Counted from the first letter of the stretch, positions 13,883 to 22,426 are shown. The stretch is 64,000 nt of DNA from YC2-FULL-38-9 sp964629635 (GCA_964629635.1 CAZVQS010000001.1:248001-312000); one strand, 5' to 3'. Numbers and translations: made by a program. The notes: a model not told the origin generated them from the sequence alone.

Positions 13883-15799
13883 TCACAGGGCAGGCGGAGG
13901 AGGCAGGGACGTCGACGACTTTTTCTTGAGCACCACAACAACTGCAACAACGGCCGCGACCACAAGCAGCACGAGCATGAGAATCAGGGGAAATGCTTGG
14001 GACGCAAGCTTCTGGGTTGCGGTCTGATCCTTTGTGTTCGATGACGAGCTTCCGGCTCCGTTCATCCCGCCTGTTTCGCCGGCTCTGCGTGAGGAAGAGC
14101 TGGAATGTGAGGCGGTAGGCGCGATATTGTTTTTAACGTCGCGCGCGATGTACGGATCGATCTTTTTCTGCACCAGGTATTTCTGGTTCTGAGCAAGGAA
14201 TACGGACGGCTTGGTCGTTACGGTCATGCCGGTTGCGGTCTGGTACTTTAAGGTATAGGGAAAGTTCGGCAGATATTCAGATGTGATCTTGAAAAAGCCC
14301 GTTGCATCGGCCTTATGCGTCGAGTATGCCTTGCCCGAATACTTCATGTAAACACCAACCGTCGCGTTCGGGATCGGTTTGCCTGCGGCATCGTAGGCAT
14401 ATCCTTCGATGTACTGCGGAATGGGTTCGAATTTGATGGAAGTGGTTGTTTTCGACTGTGCCTGTACATCCCCTGCAAGACCCTTTACCCAGGCGATGAT
14501 CCGATCCACCAGGCTGTTTTTTGCGGTCGGCTGCCGAAGATCCACCTTCACAAGCTCCACTTCGGAGAAAATTTCGGTATAGTCTGCCGTTTTCTCAAAC
14601 TCGGTCTGGTCAACTTCAATCCTGAACTTACCCAGGTTATCCGCATTGAAGGTCTTGACTGTCCGGTATGGCACGGGGTTCTCCGGATCCGTACCCATTG
14701 CCTTTGCAGTCTTCACATTCAGCTGGGTAAGGGGATGTGATGTCCGTCCTTCGATGATTATGAGGCCGTCCGACGTTGTCTGATACATGTATTCCATCAT
14801 TTTTGGCGGGTTGTTGGTACCGAGCGTCGCAACCGGAATATCGCGGTGCTGGATTTCGCCGGCCTGTACGATCTCCTCGCCGGTCATGGAAGGATATATG
14901 TCCGAATATGCCTTTGTGTAGTTGATGTCTACTCCCGCAATATCGGTCAGGGCGCCGGGAACGATAAGCTTGTAGGTGCCGTCCTTGACCACGTAGCTGA
15001 ACTGGCCGTCCTCAAGAGTGTTTTGCGGGTTCACTACTGAATTGGGCTGGTTCTCCGCTGCCTTTTCGTCAAATTCTATGAAGCTGTCGCCCTTCTTGAT
15101 ATGCAAGAGCACCGACACGCCAGATACCGGTTCAAGGGTGCCTGCGTCAAATACGCGTCCGTAGGGATCCCATCCGATCTTCACGCAGTCTTTTTCCGCG
15201 GTCTCGAAATCGAAGGTTCCCTGCTGCTGTCCGCCTTCGCCTCCGGTTGCGGATACCTGCGGATCCCAGTAGTTGAGCGCGAACCAGGTGCGCATATGGC
15301 CCTGGGGAGTCGAATCGCCCCATTCATACGGACCGCTCCATTCGGCCGGGTTGGCAACGGTTGTAGTCCCGTCTCCCCCGAACAAACCCTCGAACTTGTA
15401 TCCGAGATCTGTCTGAAGCCGTTCAAGAGGCGTCTTGCCGCCTTCACACTTTTCAATGCCGGCGGGACAATAGACCGCAATATCCGACTGCTGGTTTCCG
15501 GTCGTGCAGATCTGCCCGTTATCCGTTGCGACACACACGACCACATAGGTCGGCTGTCCGGTCAGGGGCTCAAACCCCTGTTTGGCCGAAAGCCGCGCGA
15601 CATGTCCGTTTTTCTGGTGTTTCGGGGAACATGCTTCCCATCCTGCTGCCTGCTCCCAGCAGTGCTGGTTCTGGAGACAGACCCAGCGCTCGGTCTGCGC
15701 AGCACCCGAATCATCGCCGGTATCATCTGCTGCATAGGCGGATACCGCACTGAAAGCTAACAGGGAGAGGGTTAACAGAAGAGCGGCTATTTTTTTCAT
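13883..15799 (-). CDS. Large anchored surface protein with carboxypeptidase-regulatory-like domains
   Basis: A 638-residue surface protein. A signal peptide (MKKIAALLLTLSLLAFSAV, cleaved near AYA-A) is followed by a Cys-rich N-terminal region (Cys in WVCLQ, NQHCWEQ, EACSP, ICTTG, VYCPAG and EKCEGG) and at least two beta-sandwich segments with DPYGRVFDAGTLEPVSGV and YDAAGKPIPNATVGVY, the form of carboxypeptidase-regulatory-like or Cna-B-like domains. A Ser-rich spacer (about 575-600) and one C-terminal transmembrane helix with a Lys/Pro tail follow. I chose the Met at 15799 because it starts the signal peptide. Probably an adhesin or cell-wall structural protein; function is inferred only. Confidence 0.8.
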   Translation of the reverse strand: MKKIAALLLTLSLLAFSAVSAYAADDTGDDSGAAQTERWVCLQNQHCWEQAAGWEACSPKHQKNGHVARLSAKQGFEPLTGQPTYVVVCVATDNGQICTTGNQQSDIAVYCPAGIEKCEGGKTPLERLQTDLGYKFEGLFGGDGTTTVANPAEWSGPYEWGDSTPQGHMRTWFALNYWDPQVSATGGEGGQQQGTFDFETAEKDCVKIGWDPYGRVFDAGTLEPVSGVSVLLHIKKGDSFIEFDEKAAENQPNSVVNPQNTLEDGQFSYVVKDGTYKLIVPGALTDIAGVDINYTKAYSDIYPSMTGEEIVQAGEIQHRDIPVATLGTNNPPKMMEYMYQTTSDGLIIIEGRTSHPLTQLNVKTAKAMGTDPENPVPYRTVKTFNADNLGKFRIEVDQTEFEKTADYTEIFSEVELVKVDLRQPTAKNSLVDRIIAWVKGLAGDVQAQSKTTTSIKFEPIPQYIEGYAYDAAGKPIPNATVGVYMKYSGKAYSTHKADATGFFKITSEYLPNFPYTLKYQTATGMTVTTKPSVFLAQNQKYLVQKKIDPYIARDVKNNIAPTASHSSSSSRRAGETGGMNGAGSSSSNTKDQTATQKLASQAFPLILMLVLLVVAAVVAVVVVLKKKSSTSLPPPPAL

Positions 15800-15851
15800 A
15801 GTTAAAATCATAATACGCGCTTTTCGCAGGGGAGTCAACAGGTTCCGCGGT

Positions 15852-16151
15852 TTACTTCTTTTTTTTCAGTTCCAGCTTCTGGAACCATTTCCTGCGGTAC
15901 ATGAGGGCGATCACCGCATATACGCCGATATCGGTCCAGCTGTCGTCAAGAGATTCGTTTGCAGGGATTTTTTCCTCTGCAAGCAGATGCTTCAGGCGAT
16001 TGAGCTTGTCGCTCACCCGGAAGGCAATCCCGAGCTCGCCCGTATCAAGGATGTTGCCTTTCCCGTAATCCTTGTGCTTTTTCACGAATACCTCTTCCAT
16101 TTCGCGGCAGATCTCCGCAAATGCCTCTTCAAGCGTTTTGGGCTGTTTCAT
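15852..16151 (-). CDS. DUF1599-family small protein downstream of dfrA
   Basis: A 99-residue protein with KHKDYGKGN, then FRVSDKLNRLKHLL and DSWTDIGVYAVIAL, which match the DUF1599 (nucleotide-modification-associated domain 1) family as I know it. This family is found next to thymidylate or nucleotide enzymes in phages and bacteria; its activity is not established. The Met at 16151 is chosen because it precedes the conserved domain and avoids running into dfrA. It follows dfrA by ten bases, so thyA, dfrA and this gene form one operon for thymidylate and folate metabolism. Confidence 0.8.
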   Translation of the reverse strand: MKQPKTLEEAFAEICREMEEVFVKKHKDYGKGNILDTGELGIAFRVSDKLNRLKHLLAEEKIPANESLDDSWTDIGVYAVIALMYRRKWFQKLELKKKK

Positions 16152-16161
16152 ATTGAAAATG

Positions 16162-16683
16162 TTACCGTTCCAGATCAAGGAACGTGAACTTAATACCATT
16201 CTCTTCCCTCTCCTCCCGATTGATGACTTTGGTGAATGCGGAATAGTCGGGAAAAAATTTGTCTCCGTCAAACGATCCTTTCACTACCGTCAGATACAGC
16301 CGGGAAACATACGGCATGAACTGCTCAAACACCTGCGCGCCTCCTGACACGAACACTTCCTCCGGCTCGATCTCCCGCGCTTTTTGTATGGCCTCCTCGA
16401 CAGACCCGGCCCGGAAACAGCCGGGGTGTCCGGGATCGTAGGACGGGTCCCGGGTTATGATGATGTGCCTGCGGTCCGGCACCGGCCTGCCGCTCCGCCG
16501 ATAATATCCCATGACGGACTCGAATGTCGCCCTGCCCATAATGACGGTGTGTCCGATCGTCTTGTGCTTGAAGCGCATAAGGTCTTCCTTTATATGCCAG
16601 GGAATGCGGTCGCCTTTGCCGATTACCCGGTTTTCAGAAAGAGCGCAGATCATGCTGATGCGGGGGTTATGTGCGTTTGTCAT
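16162..16683 (-). CDS. dfrA: Dihydrofolate reductase
   Basis: Regenerates tetrahydrofolate from the dihydrofolate produced by ThyA. The 173-residue protein has the expected length and blocks: ISMICALSENRVIGKGDRIPW, HTVIMGRATFESV, RHIIITRDP, and VFVSGGAQVFEQFMPYVSRLYLT. The catalytic acid is in IKEDLMRFK. Its start overlaps the end of thyA by 17 bases, implying translational coupling. Confidence 0.96.
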   Translation of the reverse strand: MTNAHNPRISMICALSENRVIGKGDRIPWHIKEDLMRFKHKTIGHTVIMGRATFESVMGYYRRSGRPVPDRRHIIITRDPSYDPGHPGCFRAGSVEEAIQKAREIEPEEVFVSGGAQVFEQFMPYVSRLYLTVVKGSFDGDKFFPDYSAFTKVINREEREENGIKFTFLDLER

Positions 16684-17683
16684 GTTTTTTTTGCGATTTG
16701 AGGATTTTCAAAGTGTTGTCGTAAAGCCCTCCGGTAACGCTTAAGGCGGCTTTGATCGGCGGATGGGCAACATAATCGACCAGCTCCACGTACTCCGGCC
16801 TGAATTCATCGATGGTCCTGAATTCCTTATTGAATTTGATACGGGGAAACGCGTTGGGTGTACGCGACAGCTGTTCTTTCACCTGCGCCAGGTGCATTTC
16901 GTAGATGTGCACGTCCCCGAACGTATGCACGAACTCGCCCGGTTCATACCCCGTCACTTTCGCGAGGATAAGGGTGAGAAGCGCATAGCTTGCGATGTTG
17001 AAGGGTACCCCCAGGAATATGTCCGCGCTCCTCTGGTACAGCTGCAGGCTCAATTTGCCGTCAATGATGTTGACCTGGTACATGTTGTGGCAGATGGGAA
17101 ACCGGGACGCGTCTTTCTTGACCGCCATCGTATAGAGGTATTCGGGATTCCACGAGTTCACGATGAGATTATGGGCCGCCGGATCATCCTTGATTTCCTG
17201 GATGACCCACTTGAGCTGGTCGATCGTCCGCTTGGTCCGGGTGGGCCAGCTGCGCCAGAGCTGCCCGTAGATCCGCGGCAGCGTGCCCCATTTTTTCGCA
17301 AACCGGCTGTCGGAACCCAGCTTCCCGATGAATTCCTCCTTGCTCATGAGCTTCTTTCCGTTTCCCGTTCCCTCCTTTTCCACATAAATCCGGTACGGAT
17401 AATCGTCCCAGATGTGCACCTTGTTGTCGAGGAGGTACCTGATGTTGTTTTGGCCGGACATGAACCAGTACAGTTCATGGAGCACCCCTTTCCAGTAGAC
17501 TTTTTTCGTGGTCAAAAGCGGAAATCCCTTGGAAAGGTCGAAACGGATCTGTCGGCCGAACACGCTGTATGAGGCATCCCCGGTCCCCCGGTCGACTTTC
17601 CGTACGCCGTTGTCAAGGATGTCTTTCAGGAGCGAAAGATACTGGTATTCGGGGTGGGATTTATGCATGGATGGATGGAACAA
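16667..17683 (-). CDS. thyA: Thymidylate synthase
   Basis: Converts dUMP to dTMP with methylenetetrahydrofolate. The catalytic Cys is in RFPICHNMYQ, the phosphate and dUMP loop is LYQRSADIFLGVPFNIASY, and the C-terminal half carries FGDVHIYEMHLAQV. At 338 residues it is longer than the E. coli enzyme (264). An insertion of about 50 residues around HIWDDYPYRIYVEKEG...FAKKWG is of the type seen in Lactobacillus-type enzymes. A Met five codons later (17668) is an alternative start. It is first in the thyA-dfrA-DUF1599 operon. Confidence 0.96.
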   Translation of the reverse strand: MFHPSMHKSHPEYQYLSLLKDILDNGVRKVDRGTGDASYSVFGRQIRFDLSKGFPLLTTKKVYWKGVLHELYWFMSGQNNIRYLLDNKVHIWDDYPYRIYVEKEGTGNGKKLMSKEEFIGKLGSDSRFAKKWGTLPRIYGQLWRSWPTRTKRTIDQLKWVIQEIKDDPAAHNLIVNSWNPEYLYTMAVKKDASRFPICHNMYQVNIIDGKLSLQLYQRSADIFLGVPFNIASYALLTLILAKVTGYEPGEFVHTFGDVHIYEMHLAQVKEQLSRTPNAFPRIKFNKEFRTIDEFRPEYVELVDYVAHPPIKAALSVTGGLYDNTLKILKSQKKHDKRT

Positions 17684-17797
17684 ATTCTAATTTGTCACAA
17701 TATAGGATTTTTTTTGGGTTTTATCAAGTGGGAATAACCGTTTAAAGCTGTTGACTTTATGAGTAATAGTTTATAACGCTTTATGACAATCTAAACA

Positions 17798-17825
17798 TTG
17801 ACAATGCAAATATTTTATGTATAAT
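17798..17825 (+). promoter_or_regulatory. Consensus promoter of the 17838-18425 gene
   Basis: TTGACA (17798-17803), a 16-base spacer and TATAAT (17820-17825). It fixes the start codon at 17838, because an earlier in-frame ATG at 17817 lies upstream of the -10 box. Confidence 0.75.
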
Positions 17826-17837
17826 TCTTGTACTCAT

Positions 17838-18425
17838 ATGGGTACAGAAGCCACACGGCATCTGATGGCACAACCTCCCCGCTATGACGTCTTTAAAGGC
17901 GCCCGGTTTTCCATGGAACTTCAGGATCCGCTAAGCGACCGCCGGATAACCGTAAAAAGAGCCGATCAAAGCGCCCGCGTCAGTTTGTGGGAGGAATCGT
18001 GCGCACGGCCTTTTGGCGCGACAAAAACACATTTTGAACTGGGAACACCCGGCGCGCCGCCGGTATTTTCCCTGGAAGATCAGGAACGGGAAGGAATTCC
18101 CTGCCCGCCGCCGACCGTCACGGTCACCGCTTATGACGGGACCGGTGAACTGTACGCGGTCACTTATTTCCCGGCTGGAATCGAGGCAGGCATGAGGGAA
18201 AACGAGGAGGGTCGGACAGAGGCGGTTATCGCCTACCGCGCAGAAAGTCCCACCGGCACCAGTATGGACATGGAAAACGCGGCAACGATAGGATACTATT
18301 CGTTTTCGGAGCTTCCTGCACGCATTGACTGCGGCGCGACTGAACACGCGTTCCAGAAACAGATCGATTCAGGCAGCTTCGCCAGTCCGCGCCTTATTCC
18401 TCTTGTTTCCAGTCGCCCTCGGTAA
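17838..18425 (+). CDS. Unrecognised small protein with its own strong promoter
   Basis: A 195-residue protein without signal peptide or membrane segment and without a family I recognise. The composition suggests beta structure (several alternating Val/Thr stretches such as TVTVTAYDG) and it has four Cys spread over the chain. The start at 17838 is set by the consensus promoter, which gives a leader of about six bases. Its 3' end overlaps a frameshifted small reading frame on the opposite strand. Confidence 0.65.
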   Translation: MGTEATRHLMAQPPRYDVFKGARFSMELQDPLSDRRITVKRADQSARVSLWEESCARPFGATKTHFELGTPGAPPVFSLEDQEREGIPCPPPTVTVTAYDGTGELYAVTYFPAGIEAGMRENEEGRTEAVIAYRAESPTGTSMDMENAATIGYYSFSELPARIDCGATEHAFQKQIDSGSFASPRLIPLVSSRPR

Positions 18426-18535
18426 AACGGTTCCTCGCGTAATAATGCCAGTCATGGGTTTTTGATTTCTGGACCCTCCTTCCAGAGGACAAGCGCCGAC
18501 TCCGTATAGAACCGGTCATACACGTATTTTTGCAT
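18394..18535 (-). pseudogene. Small gene interrupted by a one-base frameshift
   Basis: From the ATG at 18535 the minus strand reads MQKYVYDRFYTESALVLWKE and continues to a stop at 18452. One base shifted, from the run of five A around 18460, the reading continues as THDWHYYARNRFTEGDWKQE up to a stop at 18394. Removing one A would give a single 46-residue protein rich in aromatic and charged residues. It lies 37 bases after the 18573-19103 gene on the same strand. A sequencing error, a true pseudogene or a slippage site are all possible; it may also be chance. Confidence 0.35.
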
Positions 18536-18572
18536 ATCTGCCCTACCTCATAACCGGGGAAAGCGCTGGAGT

Positions 18573-19103
18573 TTATCCGGATGTCCTGCCGGTTGCTCCG
18601 GCAACAAGAGGAGGGCAGGCATTAAGAACCTCAGCTGACGGTTTGTGGAGAACCAGCTGGCGCATGATATCAAGCGGATATGCATCGGGTTTGAGTCCCT
18701 GAGCGGAATCAAGCACCAATTGAGTCGCATCCCGGTAATCGCCTGGCACAAGTTGTGTTTTGGATTCAAGCCGGACAGCCGGATACCATCGGTCGATAAC
18801 AGTGCTATCATACTCGTAGATGAAAATGCCGTTCTTTTCAACTACTTCGGGGGTCAGAAGAATGGCTTTCGAATATTCGTGGGGCCCTTTTCCCAAAGCC
18901 ATCCAGCTGACAGCCTGGGGAGGAACCATGTGGTCCGGCATCATGAACCAGCGCATCGGCATCCCCGGCCTTTGAGCACGCACGTTTTCCAGCTCTTCTC
19001 CGGATACGATACGCAGGTAATATCCTGTCGAATCCTGCTCCGTAACCGGTTCACGCATCATGCGCGCTATCTCACTGTCAGAATACTGTGAAAGGAACTC
19101 CAT
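18573..19103 (-). CDS. Unrecognised protein, 176 residues
   Basis: A soluble protein of unknown family with no signal peptide or membrane segment. Notable are Met/Pro-rich stretches (RPGMPMRWFMMPDHMVPP) and a C-terminal tail (CPPLVAGATGRTSG) encoded by a small palindromic stretch (CCGGTTGCTCCGGCAAC region, about 18588-18606), so the natural C-terminus may have been altered by an insertion there. It is divergent from the SerB-like gene. Confidence 0.6.
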   Translation of the reverse strand: MEFLSQYSDSEIARMMREPVTEQDSTGYYLRIVSGEELENVRAQRPGMPMRWFMMPDHMVPPQAVSWMALGKGPHEYSKAILLTPEVVEKNGIFIYEYDSTVIDRWYPAVRLESKTQLVPGDYRDATQLVLDSAQGLKPDAYPLDIMRQLVLHKPSAEVLNACPPLVAGATGRTSG

Positions 19104-19229
19104 GAAAATATGGTATCATGTTTTATTACGTAACTGATGCTATGAATCCGCGCGTGAACGTTTTAAACAACTATTCCCCCCAGTCCTGAGTCCTCCGCTC
19201 CCTTCAACCGTTACTTTTTAATACTATTC

Positions 19230-19895
19230 ATGGCACAAACATACATCGTCGATTTTGACAGCACGTTTATTACCTGTGAAGCGCTCGAGGCGCTTTCGCT
19301 CCTGTGTCTGAAAGGCAAAAAAAACCGCGGCGCGCACCGCAAAATACAGCGCATTACCCGGCTGGGCATGGAAGGAAAAATTGCGTTTGAGGAAAGCCTG
19401 AAACTGCGTCTTGATATCCTCAAACCAACCGCCGGCGATATACGGGCGCTTCAGGGCAAACTGAAAGGAAGCGTATCCCCGTCGATTGTGCGGAACCGGG
19501 AGTTTTTCAGGAGGAATGCTGATTCGATTTACATCGTTTCAGGCGGGTTCAGGGAGTTCATCCTGCCGGTCGTCATCCCCTACGGAATACGGGAGGATCA
19601 CGTATTCGCAAACGAATTTGTCTACGGCCCGACAGGAGAAGTTGCCGGATACCGGAAAGATAATCCCCTTGCCCGGTCAGGAGGAAAAGCCAGGACGGTT
19701 GCGGATTTGCACCTTGACGGTACCGTCATTGCGGTTGGGGACGGATGGAGCGACTATGAAATCAGGAAATTCGGAGCCGCAGATTTGTTTTTCGCTTTTA
19801 CGGAAATTTGTGTGAGGGAACCGGTGGTCCGGCATGCGGACCGGGTAGTTTCCTCGTTTGATGAACTGATAGAATGGATTGACACAAGGCCTTAA
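19230..19895 (+). CDS. HAD-family phosphatase, SerB-like
   Basis: A 221-residue HAD phosphatase related to phosphoserine phosphatase. Motif I is VDFDSTFI with the nucleophilic Asp, motif II is YIVSGGF, a conserved Lys lies in ARSGGKARTV, and motif III is VIAVGDGWSDYEI with the metal-binding Asp pair. The helical cap (about 35-90) is of SerB type. Whether it acts on phosphoserine cannot be told. It overlaps the convergent dcd-like gene by four bases. Confidence 0.85.
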   Translation: MAQTYIVDFDSTFITCEALEALSLLCLKGKKNRGAHRKIQRITRLGMEGKIAFEESLKLRLDILKPTAGDIRALQGKLKGSVSPSIVRNREFFRRNADSIYIVSGGFREFILPVVIPYGIREDHVFANEFVYGPTGEVAGYRKDNPLARSGGKARTVADLHLDGTVIAVGDGWSDYEIRKFGAADLFFAFTEICVREPVVRHADRVVSSFDELIEWIDTRP

Positions 19896-20431
19896 ATCTG
19901 GGTTTCACGCTTTTCGGTCGTAACCCTTCCCCCTTGCCATTGGCCCTTGTACTGGTTCCCCCCGCCGTCCACCCATTCAAACTGCGCATGCACGAACCGG
20001 CACCCCATTTCCATGACAACCTCCACAGGCCCTTCGTTTTTCAATCCGAAGGTGAGCTTCCCTTGGTATCCCGGGGCCACGTTTCCCGTGCGGAGGTTGA
20101 GCCCGCTCCTGAAGGTGGTGGTGCGCGGCTTAAAATTGACGGTAATATCAAGCGGAGTATTCACCCGCTCGATCGTCGAAACAAGATAGTAATCGCCCGG
20201 CTTGATGGTAATCGTGTTCTTTTTCCCTTCCTCATACTGTGCGACCAATTCTATCTGCGGTGTTTCCCGTTCGGTGACGCCCAGAAACGCATGGCCGGAA
20301 ATTTTGTACACTTCCCCGAGCCTGAGGTCAAATCCCGCCCCTTCCGGCGTTTTCAGGTCACGGTCGCCCAACCCTTCAACCAGTTTCTTTTCCTTGACAA
20401 GCTGCAAAAGCAAATTCGGTCCGAGAATCAT
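19892..20431 (-). CDS. dCTP deaminase / dUTPase superfamily protein
   Basis: A 179-residue protein of the trimeric dCTP deaminase/dUTPase fold. Visible blocks are FDLRLGEVYKI, TFRSGLNLRTGNVAPGYQGKL and a C-terminal YKGQWQGGRVTT, which resembles the Dcd tail. In E. coli Dcd the segment after PGW carries the catalytic Glu (VLEF); here the aligned stretch is LTFGL, so that Glu, and the Asp before PG, appear absent. It may be a divergent or non-catalytic relative. Together with ThyA and Dfr it would belong to dTTP metabolism. Confidence 0.8.
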   Translation of the reverse strand: MILGPNLLLQLVKEKKLVEGLGDRDLKTPEGAGFDLRLGEVYKISGHAFLGVTERETPQIELVAQYEEGKKNTITIKPGDYYLVSTIERVNTPLDITVNFKPRTTTFRSGLNLRTGNVAPGYQGKLTFGLKNEGPVEVVMEMGCRFVHAQFEWVDGGGNQYKGQWQGGRVTTEKRETQI

Positions 20432-20453
20432 ATGATAAAAATTAATTATTAAT

Positions 20454-20568
20454 AGCTCAATTGGTGGCAGGGATGAAAGGGATCCCGAAACGCGCGGAGG
20501 TACGAACAGGCTACTCCTGTCGACCGAGCGCTGGCGGGAATTAAATCCCTGACAGAATCTATTGAGCT
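20454..20568. repeat. Palindromic element, copy C (inverted relative to A and B)
   Basis: Outer arms AGCTCAAT / ATTGAGCT are perfectly complementary over 8 bp. The core is the reverse complement of copy A with about three differences in some 95 bases. It lies between the 20575-21348 gene and the dcd-like gene, starting seven bases after the former's stop codon on the minus strand. Confidence 0.8.
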
Positions 20569-20574
20569 GTAAAC

Positions 20575-21348
20575 CTACACCTCACCCATCTCGAGAATAT
20601 CGAATGTACCGCCCTCGTCAAATACCACTTCATAGATGGGCAGCCCTTTGGCGAGGCGTTTGGCGGTCTCCAGGAAATGGGTTTCGGTAACTTCTGAAAA
20701 CACTTCATACAGGTATTCCCCGTCCAGTCCTTCCTGAAGGGTAACCGCCTGGTTTGCCAGGAGTTTTCCGGCAAGAACGCGGTGCCGCTTGTCAATAAGC
20801 GTCTGGCTCAAAACGAATACCGAAACCTCCTTCGGGTGCCCCTCATGCATAAGGGTATATTTAGGGTATATGCTGTAATCCCCCCGCACGATAACCGCTG
20901 CGCCTTCGTTATGCTCGCCCTGAAGCACAGCTTCATGCGCCCCGGTGGCGGAAGCGTTCCGGAATGCGTCAACAACACGGGTGACATCTCCGGCTTCGAC
21001 ATGGTATTCTTTGGGGTTGAGCAACGCTTGGCCGATATGGCCGCAGCCCGCCAGAACGCCTTCATGATGCGTATCCGTATGGAAACCAAGCTTGGTCTCG
21101 CCTCCTACCGTTTCAAGAAGCGTTGTATAAGCTTTCCCGAAATCAACGTCAAACCCATAAGACCGTGCGCTTGAAAGGATCATAAGAAGCTGTCCCGCAT
21201 CCGCTCCCGGATATGCGAGACCGGGAAGACTGTCCGATTTCTCATACCGTCCGTCAATACACCGGCTGGAGACGTCATCGACAGGCCGGTACCGGTTTTC
21301 CCGAACCAAATCCAGTATGTGTTCTTTGGAAAGCAGGAATTTTTGCAT
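20575..21348 (-). CDS. Protein with CxDGR and His-rich/Cys metal motifs
   Basis: A 257-residue protein of unknown function. C30-I-D32-G-R34 and, 56 or more residues later, H90-T-D-T-H94-H95 with C102-G-H104-IG resemble the Cys, His, Cys zinc or cadmium sites of beta and zeta (CDCA-type) carbonic anhydrases, with spacing close to theirs. The interval between the second-motif His and Cys is longer than the HxxC of beta enzymes. Activity is inference. The start at 21348 is supported by a -10 box (21360-21355) seven bases upstream. Palindromic copy C follows its stop codon. Confidence 0.7.
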   Translation of the reverse strand: MQKFLLSKEHILDLVRENRYRPVDDVSSRCIDGRYEKSDSLPGLAYPGADAGQLLMILSSARSYGFDVDFGKAYTTLLETVGGETKLGFHTDTHHEGVLAGCGHIGQALLNPKEYHVEAGDVTRVVDAFRNASATGAHEAVLQGEHNEGAAVIVRGDYSIYPKYTLMHEGHPKEVSVFVLSQTLIDKRHRVLAGKLLANQAVTLQEGLDGEYLYEVFSEVTETHFLETAKRLAKGLPIYEVVFDEGGTFDILEMGEV

Positions 21349-21354
21349 GCATCC

Positions 21355-21393
21355 ATTATACCGGATTCCTTATGAGCCTCCGCGTGTTAGAAT
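21355..21393. promoter_or_regulatory. Divergent -10 boxes between 20575-21348 and 21401-22426
   Basis: Minus-strand TATAAT (21360-21355) lies six bases before the start codon at 21348; plus-strand TAGAAT (21388-21393) lies seven bases before the start codon at 21401. Both predict leaderless or nearly leaderless messages. Confidence 0.5.
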
Positions 21394-21400
21394 GATAGGT

Positions 21401-22426
21401 ATGCAAGAGCGCGTTTTCGTATATGATCCAACTGCCACCGACGCGAAAAGCAAAGTGCGCGGCGTGGGCAGGTATATGCAGCTTTTGAAGGAGACATTCA
21501 CGGAAGCGTTCCATTTCTCCCCGGATCTTCAAGGTATTGCGGCGAAAAAACCCGGCGTGTTCATCAACCCGTTCCTGAATACGCTCACATTCCCCCTCCT
21601 GTACCGCCGGATCGCGCCCCGTCAGGTTGCCGTGATCCATGACCTCATACCCATGAAATACCCGAACCGGTTCCCGACAGGCTTCAAGGGCAAACTGGCG
21701 ACAATCCTGAACAATATGCTCATAAACCTGTATGATGTCATAGTCACAGATTCGCAGGCGAGCAAACAGGATATTATTTCCATACTCCGCATCCCTGAGG
21801 AAAAAGTAAAGGTGGCGTATCCCTGTCTTCCTGAACGTTTTGCCGAACCGGGAAACGGTGCAAACACCCTAAAGATACCTCCCCTGCCCTTTTCCCTGTA
21901 TGTGGGGGACGCGACCTGGAATAAAAATCTGGTGAACATCGCCCGGGCCGTGCAGCTGATTGGTATACCGTGTGTGTTCGTCGGCCGGGTATTCCAGGAA
22001 ACGCTCGACTCAGGGGTGCCTCTTGTGAATCCCTGGCAGCAGGAGCTTAAAGAATTCCTTGATATCGCACGAAATAACCCTCGATTCATATTTCCCGGAT
22101 TCATCAGCGACCGCGACCTTGCCGAGCTTTACCGGAATGCTGCCGTAAACATCCTTGTTTCCCGGGATGAGGGGTTCGGTTTTTCGTATGTTGAAGCGTC
22201 CGCTCTCGGTTGTCCCTCGATACTCGCAGACCATGCAATATTCAGGGAAATCGCGCAGGATGCAGCCGTTTTTGTTGAGAGCGAGAACCCGCAGACGCTT
22301 GCGGAGGAAATACGGCTCTTCGCGCAGGACAGGGACCGGAACGGGATACGAAATAAGGCTTTGGAGCGGTCCAAGTTCTTCAACCGGGATAGCTTCCGCC
22401 GGCAGTTCACGGATGCGTTCGCGTAA
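21401..22426 (+). CDS. Glycosyltransferase, family 4-like
   Basis: A 341-residue GT-B glycosyltransferase. The N-terminal domain has VAVIHDLIPMKYP and VIVTDSQASKQDI, and the C-terminal donor-binding domain has SRDEGFGFSYVEASALGCPSI, the group 1/4 signature with its Glu. The start at 21401 follows a -10 box by seven bases; upstream Met codons would overlap the divergent gene. Acceptor and donor sugars are unknown. A small membrane protein follows after four bases. Confidence 0.9.
   Translation: MQERVFVYDPTATDAKSKVRGVGRYMQLLKETFTEAFHFSPDLQGIAAKKPGVFINPFLNTLTFPLLYRRIAPRQVAVIHDLIPMKYPNRFPTGFKGKLATILNNMLINLYDVIVTDSQASKQDIISILRIPEEKVKVAYPCLPERFAEPGNGANTLKIPPLPFSLYVGDATWNKNLVNIARAVQLIGIPCVFVGRVFQETLDSGVPLVNPWQQELKEFLDIARNNPRFIFPGFISDRDLAELYRNAAVNILVSRDEGFGFSYVEASALGCPSILADHAIFREIAQDAAVFVESENPQTLAEEIRLFAQDRDRNGIRNKALERSKFFNRDSFRRQFTDAFA

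Noticed and set aside
18539..18622. GCCCTACCTC / GAGGAGGGC inverted repeat as a fourth copy of the 110-bp element
   Set aside because: Core blocks (TGTCGGGA, TTCCCGCCA, GCCACC) are absent; only a loose palindrome.
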